In this document: in pieces, positions 1 through 5,849 of the stretch | How the letters are laid out: every line of letters begins with the position of its first letter | How positions within the stretch are numbered: position 1 is the first letter of the stretch | Assembly (NCBI GenBank): GCA_949065595.1 | Contig: CARSXK010000024.1 | Coordinates: 1 to 17,254, forward strand | Direction: 5' to 3' | Source: UBA5026 sp949065595 | GTDB taxonomy: Bacteria; Bacillota_I; Bacilli_A; RF39; UBA660 | DNA length: 17,254 bases | Made by a program: the position numbers and the translations under genes | Notes under the pieces: generated by a model | Told to the model about the DNA's origin: nothing | The model's input: the letters and a program-made list of their open reading frames with translations, nothing else | Databases searched by the model: none

Positions 1-1220
1 TAGTCGCCCAAGATAGGTATCAATATAACAATTCCAATTGGCAAGATCAATTAACGCAATTTAATAATGATGTGATCACTTATGATACAATAGGAAATCC
101 ACTTACCATAGGAGAAAATATCACATTAGATTGGATGAATGGAAGACAATTAAATCAATATGTAGATTCTAATAATACAGTAGAATATCAATACAATAAG
201 GATGGAATTAGAACTTCTAAAACAATCAATAATGTAAAGATAGAATACTATGTAGAGGGAACATCAATTATATTTGAGAAAACGGGTAATGATGTGTTAT
301 ACTATATACGTAATGAAGTAGATGGATTAATAGGATTCAAATATAATGATGAAACTTATTATTATATTACGAATGCTCAAAATGATATTATAGGAATATT
401 GAACAGTAGTAATAATATAGTAGCAAAATATACCTATGATGCATGGGGAAATATTATATCTATTACAGATAGTGAAGGTAATGATGTATCAAATGATAAT
501 ACACATATAGGAAATATCAATCCATTTCGGTATAGAAGTTATTATTATGATAAAGAAACCAATCTATATTATTTAAATATTAGATATTATAATCCGGTTT
601 GGGGTAGATTTATAAATGTAGATGGAATCATAGGTGCAAATAAAGATATAAATAGTTGCAATCTATATGCATATTGTAGCAACAATGTTATAAAGTATGT
701 CGATATAACAGGTAATGGTCTTTTTACTCCACTTGCAAAACTTGGCTGGAAACTTGTTTCTGCCGCATTAAAAAAAGTTGGAATGCCAGTTTCTGGAGAA
801 TTGCTAGAAAATGCAACTAAAAAGGTAGATACTGTTATGTATTTTGGAGATAACTTTATATCAAATAAAATAAAAAAGGATACAGATTTTAAAAATAAAA
901 TAAATGAAATTGTTACTGAAACAAATACTGGATTCATAGATAAAAATGAGACAATGGAATTTAATGCTTCTACAGATTTAAAAGGTTCTTTCCATGGCGC
1001 AAAAATTAAAGCCAGTGGTAATGTTGAAAATGGTTGTGGAACTTTAGACATCACAATACACGATAAATATGATTTTAAATTTGAACCAGGTTATTTTAAT
1101 GATGGTATCAGGGGATTTGTATTTACCGTGGGAAACAATATGGCTTGGACTGATCAATATCTTGGAAGTATACATACGTATGATGTATATGTTGTATTTA
1201 AGTATGATCCTTGTTCATAG
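1..1220 (+). CDS. RHS/YD-repeat polymorphic toxin, C-terminal part (5' end outside window)
   Basis: The frame is open from the left edge (first full codon at 3), so the ATG at 72 is internal and the gene continues upstream. The first part has YD-repeat style segments (GNPLTIG, YQYNKDGIRTS, YTYDAWGN). The RHS-associated core follows at roughly 520-715, with the typical NPFRYR, YYYDKET, YYLNIRYYNP, GRFINVDG and NLYAYCSNN blocks. After the core, about 165 residues form a unique tail, as in polymorphic toxins where this part is the effector released by the RHS shell. The tail contains DKYDF (1062-1076) and a run of short alternating beta-like segments. I cannot assign it firmly; a colicin M-like fold is one possibility. 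RHS proteins are large secreted or surface proteins used in contact-dependent competition. The small membrane-protein gene 35 bases downstream is the likely immunity gene. Family assignment is sure; toxin chemistry is inference. Confidence 0.9.
   Translation, partial: VAQDRYQYNNSNWQDQLTQFNNDVITYDTIGNPLTIGENITLDWMNGRQLNQYVDSNNTVEYQYNKDGIRTSKTINNVKIEYYVEGTSIIFEKTGNDVLYYIRNEVDGLIGFKYNDETYYYITNAQNDIIGILNSSNNIVAKYTYDAWGNIISITDSEGNDVSNDNTHIGNINPFRYRSYYYDKETNLYYLNIRYYNPVWGRFINVDGIIGANKDINSCNLYAYCSNNVIKYVDITGNGLFTPLAKLGWKLVSAALKKVGMPVSGELLENATKKVDTVMYFGDNFISNKIKKDTDFKNKINEIVTETNTGFIDKNETMEFNASTDLKGSFHGAKIKASGNVENGCGTLDITIHDKYDFKFEPGYFNDGIRGFVFTVGNNMAWTDQYLGSIHTYDVYVVFKYDPCS
541..720 (+). repeat. RHS core segment, copy 1 of a diverged direct repeat
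   Basis: The DNA encoding the RHS core boundary is repeated about 1286 bases downstream (1827-2006). The stretch starting at the YYYDKET codons is nearly identical between the copies, then similarity falls gradually through the LYAYC region and ends at the variable tail. This is the junction where alternative C-terminal tips recombine in RHS loci. Confidence 0.8.
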
Positions 1221-1255
1221 TATAAATGTTGATGATAAAATAGGGAGTGACTATT

Positions 1256-1705
1256 GTGAAAAAGACTTTCAAAATTATATTAGTAATTATATTTTTTGTA
1301 ATTATTATTTGCATTTTATATTTTAACTTCTATAGAAAATATATTTTCGCAGTTAATTTAAACTGGAATCTAAATCTCCCTTTTGAAGACAAAGCAGTTT
1401 ATGTAGAAAGTCTTCCTCCTAGTTTTCTTGGCGATGGTCCTCGGTATGCAATACTAAAATATGCATCTAAATCAAAAATTAAGAAGTTAAATAGTATACC
1501 TTGGATTTCTAATAAAAATATAGTAATAGAGGATGAAGTAAGTAAAATACTATCTAAATTAGAAATAGATGACAAGTATATGATTCCATTTAATCAAGAA
1601 TACCTATATTATCATTGTATAGACAAGGATGATAAAAGGAACCATATATATATGTTCTATTTTATTAATGAAGGATTAATATATGTAGTTGAAGAATTTT
1701 GGTAG
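1256..1705 (+). CDS. Small membrane-anchored protein, candidate immunity protein for the upstream RHS toxin
   Basis: This 149-residue protein is not a family I recognise. GTG at 1256 is preferred because GGGAG lies 8-12 bases upstream, much as in the gene at 11884; GTG at 1247 is an in-frame alternative that overlaps that ribosome-binding site. The N-terminus is Lys-rich (VKKTFK) followed by one hydrophobic helix (about residues 6-24, III/FF/LY-rich). About 120 mostly polar residues follow, without Cys or obvious repeats. The topology is that of an N-terminally anchored protein with its soluble domain outside the membrane. Its place directly behind an RHS toxin tail is the standard position of a cognate immunity gene, and a membrane-anchored outward-facing form would suit a toxin that acts at the cell surface. 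The immunity role is inferred from position and topology only. Confidence 0.65.
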   Translation: MKKTFKIILVIIFFVIIICILYFNFYRKYIFAVNLNWNLNLPFEDKAVYVESLPPSFLGDGPRYAILKYASKSKIKKLNSIPWISNKNIVIEDEVSKILSKLEIDDKYMIPFNQEYLYYHCIDKDDKRNHIYMFYFINEGLIYVVEEFW

Positions 1706-1826
1706 TCAAAGAATTAGGTTAAGAATTGGATTTAACATCTTTTGATATTCTAAAAGGGTCAGTGTTAATATGAAAGATATTAGAATAAATAGAAAAAATT
1801 TGAAAACTCAAAACAGAATTATTGAT

Positions 1827-2006
1827 GTTATTATGATAAAGAAACCAATTTATATTATTTAAATAGCAGATATTATAATCCAGTATGGGGCGATTTTTAA
1901 ATGCAGATGGGACTATAAACGAGAATAGAGACATCTTAAGACAAAATTTATATGCTTACTGCAGTAATGATTTTATAAATTGCTATGATTCTAATGGAAA
2001 GGGACT
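1827..2006 (+). repeat. RHS core segment, copy 2 of the diverged direct repeat
   Basis: This is the partner of 541-720 and carries the same order of motifs (YYDKET, YYLNSRYYNP, GRFLNADG, NLYAYCSN). It has no RHS body upstream. The offset is 1286 at the start of the match. One base is missing near 1890 relative to copy 1, which shifts the frame within the GRF motif. Confidence 0.8.
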
Positions 2007-2490
2007 ATTGAAAAACGTATGGAATGCTGTAAAAAAAGTAGTTTCTAATGGATTAAAGTTTAATCCAAAACCTAAAGTTAGTCAAGCTATCCAAATTAAA
2101 CAAAGTTTTAGTCCTACAAATGGACATAACAATGTACCAACAACTGGCAAACCTAATACTACAGTTCAAAAGCTAAATGGTGATTATAGAAGTTATGGAC
2201 CTGATGGTAGAGCAACTACAGATAAAGATTATAGTCACCCAGAACGACATCCAGATTTACCAGTGCCACATGAACATGATTGGACATGGAATGGAGATAA
2301 ACCTATAAGGGGGAAAGCACATGCACCAAATGATTCAGACACCTCAAATAAATCTGATACCTCAAAAATAGTTATAGGAACAGTTGCAACTGTTGGTGCT
2401 GGGTATATTGTTTATAGAGGGATAAGAATGCTACCATCACTTTTACCACCGTTTTGGTGGACTATACCTATAAATGTAGCAACACCATAA
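1827..2490 (+). pseudogene. Orphan RHS C-terminal tip (displaced toxin cassette), frameshifted
   Basis: This is the end of a second RHS protein without its body: a partial RHS core followed by a different tail from the first copy. The core starts in one frame (YYDKETNLYYLNSRYYNPVWG), which then hits a stop at 1897. A one-base deletion near 1890 moves the remainder (GRFLNADG onward) to the frame open from 1885 to 2490. The ATG at 1885 is created by the shift, has no ribosome-binding site and is not a believable start. The tail of about 165 residues has a Gly/Asn/Thr-rich linker, a His/Asp-rich segment (YSHPERHPDLPVPHEHDW, then a basic stretch), a Ser/Asp linker and a hydrophobic C-terminus. 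Such displaced tips act as silent cassettes that can recombine onto the main RHS gene. The DUF2691-like gene 11 bases downstream fits as its immunity partner. Confidence 0.75.
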
Positions 2491-2501
2491 GGAGGAATAA
2501 T

Positions 2502-2951
2502 ATGTTAGGAATTAGTTTTAAAATTTCAAATAAGTATGATATTATATTATATAAAATATTAGAAAATATAAAATTAGAAAATCAATACATTTGTAAAATA
2601 AAAGAAGAAGAAGTGTTGGGTGAAAGTGGTGATTGTTTCTTTAATGGTACCATATATAAATGGGGAGATTTTGAAACAGTGATTAAAAATAAAAAGCACT
2701 ATCCAATATTCCTGAATCTTCAGATTTATTGTAATAGTAATGATTCACAAAAAATAAGTAATTATAAAGAATTTTTAGATAGCGATTGTCAGTTAATATT
2801 ATTTATTACGGATAATGAGTATGTTGAAGTTTATGCAAAAAATTTAGACAATTTAGATTTAATCAATAAGAATGCTATAAAATATAATTTTAAAGATATT
2901 AAATTTATTGATGAAAAACGAATTAGAAAAGAATTTACCGCATATTATTAA
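2502..2951 (+). CDS. DUF2691-like protein, candidate immunity protein of the orphan RHS tip
   Basis: The 149-residue protein starts at the ATG at 2502, behind a near-perfect AAGGAGG; the frame is open further upstream, but that part overlaps the RHS tip. It begins with GISFKISNKY and has EFLDSDCQLILFITDNEYVEVY in its C-terminal half. From memory, both match the plan of the DUF2691 family (short cytosolic Bacillus proteins with an N-terminal GISFEIPN-like strand and a later FLNSDCELVL-like strand). There is no signal peptide or membrane helix, so it should be cytosolic. The position directly behind an RHS tip suggests it neutralises that toxin. DUF2691 has no established function, so the immunity role is inference. 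Confidence 0.65.
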   Translation: MLGISFKISNKYDIILYKILENIKLENQYICKIKEEEVLGESGDCFFNGTIYKWGDFETVIKNKKHYPIFLNLQIYCNSNDSQKISNYKEFLDSDCQLILFITDNEYVEVYAKNLDNLDLINKNAIKYNFKDIKFIDEKRIRKEFTAYY

Positions 2952-2986
2952 TAAAAAAGTTTCCTTAAAATCAAATATAATTATAG

Positions 2987-3016
2987 AAAAATTTAGAGTA
3001 AAATCTAAATTTTTTT
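2987..3016. terminator. AT-rich hairpin terminator after the RHS/DUF2691 locus
   Basis: The arms AAAAATTTAGA (2987-2997) and TCTAAATTTTT (3004-3014) pair perfectly around a 6-base loop and run into a T tract ending at 3016. It lies 36 bases after the stop of the DUF2691-like gene. The stem has only two G:C pairs, so efficiency is uncertain. Confidence 0.6.
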
Positions 3017-3033
3017 CTTTAAAATTGTTTTAT

Positions 3034-3055
3034 GTCCAGTGAAAGTCCAGTGAAA
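3034..3055 (+). repeat. 11-bp tandem repeat, two units
   Basis: GTCCAGTGAAA occurs twice back to back (3034-3044 and 3045-3055), just upstream of the large inverted repeat before the holin gene. Two identical direct half-sites could be a regulator binding site; nothing in the sequence identifies the regulator. Confidence 0.7.
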
Positions 3056-3067
3056 AAAGTGATATGA

Positions 3068-3116
3068 TTTCTATGTAAAAGAAAAGGAATTCGCGAATAC
3101 ATCTTTTACATAGAAA
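3068..3116. repeat. 15-bp perfect inverted repeat ahead of the holin gene
   Basis: TTTCTATGTAAAAGA (3068-3082) and TCTTTTACATAGAAA (3102-3116) are exact reverse complements, separated by 19 bases that contain the palindrome ATTCGCGAAT (3089-3098). No T tract follows, so it is not a standard terminator. The right arm ends just before the ribosome-binding site (GAGGAAG) of the holin gene. It could be an operator, an mRNA 5' hairpin or a recombination site. Confidence 0.75.
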
Positions 3117-3128
3117 AGAGGAAGATAT

Positions 3129-3494
3129 ATGGAACAATTTATAGAAAAATTAATGAATGTAAATGAGCCTAAAACATTATTTCTCTTATGTGGAATATTT
3201 ATTTTTACAGATGTCATTACAGGCTATCTAAAAGCATTCAAACACAAAAAAGTAAATTCATCCATTTCAAGAGATGGGTATATCAAAAAAATCGCATGGA
3301 TTATTGCATTATTATTAGGATTTGTAATTGACTATTTTGTGCAGATTAATTTGTTTCTAATTGGAAGTGCAGTTGTTTGTATTGCAACAGAAGGTATTTC
3401 TATCTATGAAAATTTAGGTGAAGTAGGAATTCATTTACCATTCAAAAAATACTTTGAAAAAATGAACAAAGGTGAAATGAATGAAAAAGGGTGA
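3129..3494 (+). CDS. Holin-like membrane protein (phage holin / toxin-secretion holin family)
   Basis: This 121-residue protein has the plan of the Cph1/TcdE-type holin family (Phage_holin_4): a short N-terminal stretch, a membrane helix around residues 16-33 ending in TDVITGYLKA, the typical polar KKVNSSISRDGYIKK segment, then two more hydrophobic stretches (about 53-72 and 74-89), with SIYENLGEVGI near the end. The segment TDVITGYLKA followed by S..RDG..KK is highly characteristic. It starts at ATG 3129 after GAGGAAG. Holins form membrane lesions that let a cytoplasmic murein hydrolase reach the wall; relatives such as TcdE export large toxins. Its last 14 bases overlap the start of the peptidase gene, so the two are translationally linked. 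No other phage genes are nearby. Confidence 0.85.
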   Translation: MEQFIEKLMNVNEPKTLFLLCGIFIFTDVITGYLKAFKHKKVNSSISRDGYIKKIAWIIALLLGFVIDYFVQINLFLIGSAVVCIATEGISIYENLGEVGIHLPFKKYFEKMNKGEMNEKG

Positions 3495-4296
3495 TACCAG
3501 TAGAAGAGATGGAATTCAAGATGTATTATGTCCATTTACGGATTGGTATTGTACACAAGGAGCAAATGATTCCTATTCTCATAAAGGTAGTGAGGCAAAT
3601 GATGTTAGAGGTTTAAGAGCGGGAATTCGTTATCCATACTATGCACCAGTCGATGTAAGATGTGTCCATATTAATAGAGCATATGCATTTGTATGGTGGC
3701 AATCTGTAGAAAAAGTAAGACTTGCAGATGGTACAATTGATTATGTTACTTTCTTATGTGGGCATGACAATACAATTAACTGCTATATTGGACAAATGAT
3801 CAAACAAGGTGTTCAAATTGGAAATATGGGGAATGCTGGAAATGCAACAGGAGTGCACTGTCATATTGAAGTAGGTAGGGGAAAACAAGATACTTGGGTA
3901 AAAAATCAGTGTGGAGAATATTGTATACAAAATCAAATACCATTAGAAAATGTATTTTTCATGAATAATACTAATATATTATTAGGAATTGCTGATTGGA
4001 AATATTTAGATGATATAAAGATATCATCAGTAGAAGAAAATAAATGGTATCTAAATTTGAGTGAACATGCAGATACATGGAGAATCTATGACTTGGGAGT
4101 ACAGCCTGTTGCAAAGAATGCGAAAGGTATGTTAAAACCTTCTCATTTTGGAGGACTTTCCTATACCATTCTAGGATACGAAGATTATGGGACAACTGCT
4201 ATTATTGATACGAGAGAGTTTGGTAGAGTAAAAATATTTATTCAACATAAGTTAGCATCCATAACAAACCATCCCATCTATGAACTGATAAAGTAA
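3481..4296 (+). CDS. M23-like metallopeptidase (endolysin-type) with C-terminal SH3-like domain
   Basis: This 271-residue protein lacks a signal peptide, as expected for an endolysin released through a holin. The N-terminal half has a lysostaphin/M23 layout: SHKGSEANDVRG (about residues 33-44) would give the first zinc ligands (H...D), then YAPVD, a GHD segment with strands, GVQIGNMGNAGNATG, and VHCHIEVG (about 125-132) with the HxH signature. The first motif is the H-x6-D variant seen in phage enzymes rather than the standard HxGxD. The last about 75 residues (WYLNLSEHADTWRIYDLG to KIFIQHK) look like an SH3-type wall-binding domain. It would cleave peptidoglycan cross-bridges. The start at 3481 overlaps the holin by 14 bases, with AAGGTGA upstream. 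With the holin it forms a lysis or toxin-release module. Confidence 0.8.
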   Translation: MKKGDTSRRDGIQDVLCPFTDWYCTQGANDSYSHKGSEANDVRGLRAGIRYPYYAPVDVRCVHINRAYAFVWWQSVEKVRLADGTIDYVTFLCGHDNTINCYIGQMIKQGVQIGNMGNAGNATGVHCHIEVGRGKQDTWVKNQCGEYCIQNQIPLENVFFMNNTNILLGIADWKYLDDIKISSVEENKWYLNLSEHADTWRIYDLGVQPVAKNAKGMLKPSHFGGLSYTILGYEDYGTTAIIDTREFGRVKIFIQHKLASITNHPIYELIK

Positions 4297-4323
4297 AATT
4301 TGTATATAGCATATTTTGCATGA

Positions 4324-4548
4324 AAAGAAGAACGAGAAAATAATACAATTACTTTTAAAGCCATTTATAATAAAGTGGAGAAATTAGACTTAAATAGTCT
4401 AAATGTTGAAGAAACAGAAGAGAAGAATGCACTTATAAAAATTTTAAAAAATAATGGTGAATATAAATTTCAGTCGAAAGACTCCTGTCAATTGTTGCAA
4501 AACGCCATGGAAAAGTTTGAAAAAATCGTTAATCAATTGATTAATTAA
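4324..4548 (+). CDS. Short frame, possible gene remnant
   Basis: The frame is open from just after a TGA (4321-4323) to TAA at 4546, 74 codons. Its translation looks coding in character: mixed charged and hydrophobic, predicted helical, ending EKFEKIVNQLIN, with LNSLNVEETEEKNALIKIL in the middle. The only conventional starts are GTG at 4375 (57 residues), without a ribosome-binding site, and a late ATG. The absence of a credible start suggests the 3' remnant of a gene cut off at the boundary of the accessory region. I do not recognise the family. Confidence 0.3.
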   Translation, partial: KEERENNTITFKAIYNKVEKLDLNSLNVEETEEKNALIKILKNNGEYKFQSKDSCQLLQNAMEKFEKIVNQLIN

Positions 4549-4624
4549 TCATTTTTTATTTGTTTTCAATGATTTTTTTCTAAATCTTTACACTTTGACA
4601 ACACTATCCTCCATTGAAATTTTT

Positions 4625-4653
4625 TTGACAAAAGAGGAATATCATGTTATAAT
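4625..4653 (+). promoter_or_regulatory. Strong sigma-A promoter for engB
   Basis: TTGACA (4625-4630), 17 bases, TATAAT (4648-4653), with TGT directly before the -10 (extended -10). Both hexamers are full consensus. The start codon lies 33 bases beyond the -10. Confidence 0.9.
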
Positions 4654-4686
4654 TTGTATCGTTATTAAGCAAAGTAAGGTGGTCAA

Positions 4687-5268
4687 ATGAAAATTAATTC
4701 AGTAGAATTGACAATTAGTGCAGTAAGACGGAGTCAATACCCAACCGATAATAAACCAGAATTTTTACTCGTAGGACGTTCCAATGTAGGAAAAAGTAGT
4801 TTTATTAACACGCTTATCAATCGTAAAAACTATGCGAGGACTTCATCTAATCCAGGAAAAACACAAACAATTAATTTTTATTTGGTAAATGAAATGTTTT
4901 ATTTAGTAGATGCACCAGGATATGGTTTTGCTAATTTAAGTAAAAATAAAAAGAAAAAATTTGGATTAATGATGGAAGACTATCTTACAAGTAGAGAAAA
5001 TTTAAAACAAGTCTTTATGCTGATTGATTTTCGTCATAAACCAAGTAGTGATGATATTTTAATGTATAATTTTTTGAAACATTATAAAATTCCAGTTACC
5101 ATTGTTGCTACAAAATCTGATAAAATTGGGATTACCAAACAACAATCACAACGGAGTATGTTACTCAGTGAACTAGATTTAGTGGTTGGAGACGATTTTA
5201 TCGTATTTTCTAATGTAACAAAAACTGGAAAAAATGAGGTACAAGAAAAAATAGAAAGAATCATTTGA
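4687..5268 (+). CDS. engB: Ribosome biogenesis GTP-binding protein EngB/YsxC
   Basis: EngB is an essential small GTPase that binds the assembling 50S subunit. The 193-residue length is normal for the family. Visible motifs: G1 GRSNVGKSS (30-38), the switch I segment NPGKTQTINF (56-64), G3 DAPGYG (75-80), G4 TKSD (142-145) and a G5-like SNVTKTG (175-181). The start ATG at 4687 follows AAGGTGG. It is driven by its own consensus promoter. In many Bacillota engB follows lonA or clpX; here it stands next to accessory DNA instead. The gene at 5317 may be read from the same promoter, since no terminator separates them. Confidence 0.96.
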   Translation: MKINSVELTISAVRRSQYPTDNKPEFLLVGRSNVGKSSFINTLINRKNYARTSSNPGKTQTINFYLVNEMFYLVDAPGYGFANLSKNKKKKFGLMMEDYLTSRENLKQVFMLIDFRHKPSSDDILMYNFLKHYKIPVTIVATKSDKIGITKQQSQRSMLLSELDLVVGDDFIVFSNVTKTGKNEVQEKIERII

Positions 5269-5293
5269 TGGAGTTGCAAAAAATATAAGGTCA

Positions 5294-5301
5294 CATACAA
5301 T
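5294..5301 (+). promoter_or_regulatory. Possible sporulation-type -10 (CATACAAT) before the gene at 5317
   Basis: CATACAAT matches the sigma-E -10 consensus, and with the following A also the sigma-K form CATAnnnTA. No convincing -35 is present at the expected distance and the start codon is only 15 bases further on. It may be chance in AT-rich DNA. Confidence 0.25.
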
Positions 5302-5316
5302 AAGTTAGGTGATTAC

Positions 5317-5799
5317 ATGAAACTTATCTTTTGTGATGAATCAAATCTGATTCTCTTTTTAAATAACCAATTGATTGCAACCATAGACTTTGAAGAAAGA
5401 GAAGAATTAGAAGATTATTTTAGAGAACTCTTTTTAAAATTAAAAGATTTCTATCAAGTAACCATACAAGGATATTATATCATTGATATTTACCTAGATA
5501 TTCACTATGGTGCAGTTATAGAAATTGAAAAAGAAGAACTGGAATATTTCGAATACGATGAAAATCAAGTCGATATGCGAATATGTATCCATAAAACACC
5601 TATTTTATATGAATTGGAAGAATATATTCCTTTGGATCAAAACATATATGATATGATTTGGTATCACGACAAATGGTATGTAAAATTAAAAAAAAGTGTA
5701 AGTGATATATGCCTAGGGAGATTACTTGAATACGCTCAAATTCATTATGAAGATAGTGAACGTATCCTAAAAGCAGGAACACATTTAGAAAGATATTAA
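5317..5799 (+). CDS. Uncharacterised 160-residue acidic protein between engB and der
   Basis: I do not recognise this family. The protein is soluble and rich in Asp, Glu and Tyr. It appears alpha/beta, with strands such as MKLIFCDESNLILFL and YYIIDIYLDIHYGAVIEI and an acidic EELEDYF helix in the first half. There is no signal peptide, membrane helix, Cys cluster or nucleotide-binding motif. The start at 5317 follows TTAGGTGAT. It lies 48 bases after engB, so cotranscription is likely. It ends in a short hairpin terminator that overlaps its stop codon, and der follows with its own promoter. Regular codon usage and position between two conserved GTPase genes suggest a resident rather than a transferred gene. 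Confidence 0.75.
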   Translation: MKLIFCDESNLILFLNNQLIATIDFEEREELEDYFRELFLKLKDFYQVTIQGYYIIDIYLDIHYGAVIEIEKEELEYFEYDENQVDMRICIHKTPILYELEEYIPLDQNIYDMIWYHDKWYVKLKKSVSDICLGRLLEYAQIHYEDSERILKAGTHLERY

Positions 5800-5815
5800 G
5801 TATCTTTTTATTTTG
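5789..5815 (+). terminator. Short hairpin terminator at the end of the 5317 gene
   Basis: AAAGATA (5789-5795) and TATCTTT (5801-5807) pair around TTAAG, followed by TTATTTT. The stop codon is in the loop. The stem is short and AT-rich, so leak into der is likely. Confidence 0.5.
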
Positions 5816-5820
5816 GATTA

Positions 5821-5829
5821 TGCTATAAT
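5821..5829 (+). promoter_or_regulatory. Extended -10 promoter for der
   Basis: TGCTATAAT gives an extended -10 (TATAAT at 5824-5829). No good -35 is found 17 bases upstream, where the previous terminator sits. The start codon is 20 bases beyond the -10. Confidence 0.7.
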
Positions 5830-5849
5830 ATCAACATGAGGTGACCATC

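Larger units (their letters stand above)
4297..4686. other. 390-base region between the peptidase and engB
   Basis: The first 250 bases hold only a short doubtful reading frame (4324-4548). The rest is T-rich, with overlapping AT palindromes (AATCAATTGATT at 4532-4543 and GATTAATTAATC at 4539-4550) followed by TTTTTTATTT, a possible weak terminator. The engB promoter lies at 4625-4653. A lone TTGACA at 4595-4600 has no matching -10. Confidence 0.6.

Noticed and set aside
592..597. TATAAT-like sequences inside the RHS cores (also near 1874)
   Set aside because: They come from the conserved codons for Tyr-Tyr-Asn in the RYYNP motif, occur in both copies, and have no -35.
587..1054. A long minus-strand open frame opposite the RHS gene
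   Set aside because: It is the antisense of a well-supported coding region in AT-rich DNA; similar shadows occur opposite engB, yunB, ftsX and others.
1069..1326. An 85-codon frame on the plus strand across the RHS end
   Set aside because: It overlaps the RHS tail and the next gene in another frame and has no ribosome-binding site or recognisable protein character.
1885..1887. ATG as start of a separate 201-residue protein
   Set aside because: It arises only through the one-base shift inside the RHS GRF motif, has no ribosome-binding site, and RHS core sequence continues upstream in another frame.
3068..3116. The large inverted repeat as a terminator
   Set aside because: No T tract follows either arm, and a true terminator already lies at 2987-3016.
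4595..4600. TTGACA as a second engB promoter -35
   Set aside because: No -10 lies 16-18 bases downstream; the next TTGACA at 4625 has a perfect partner.
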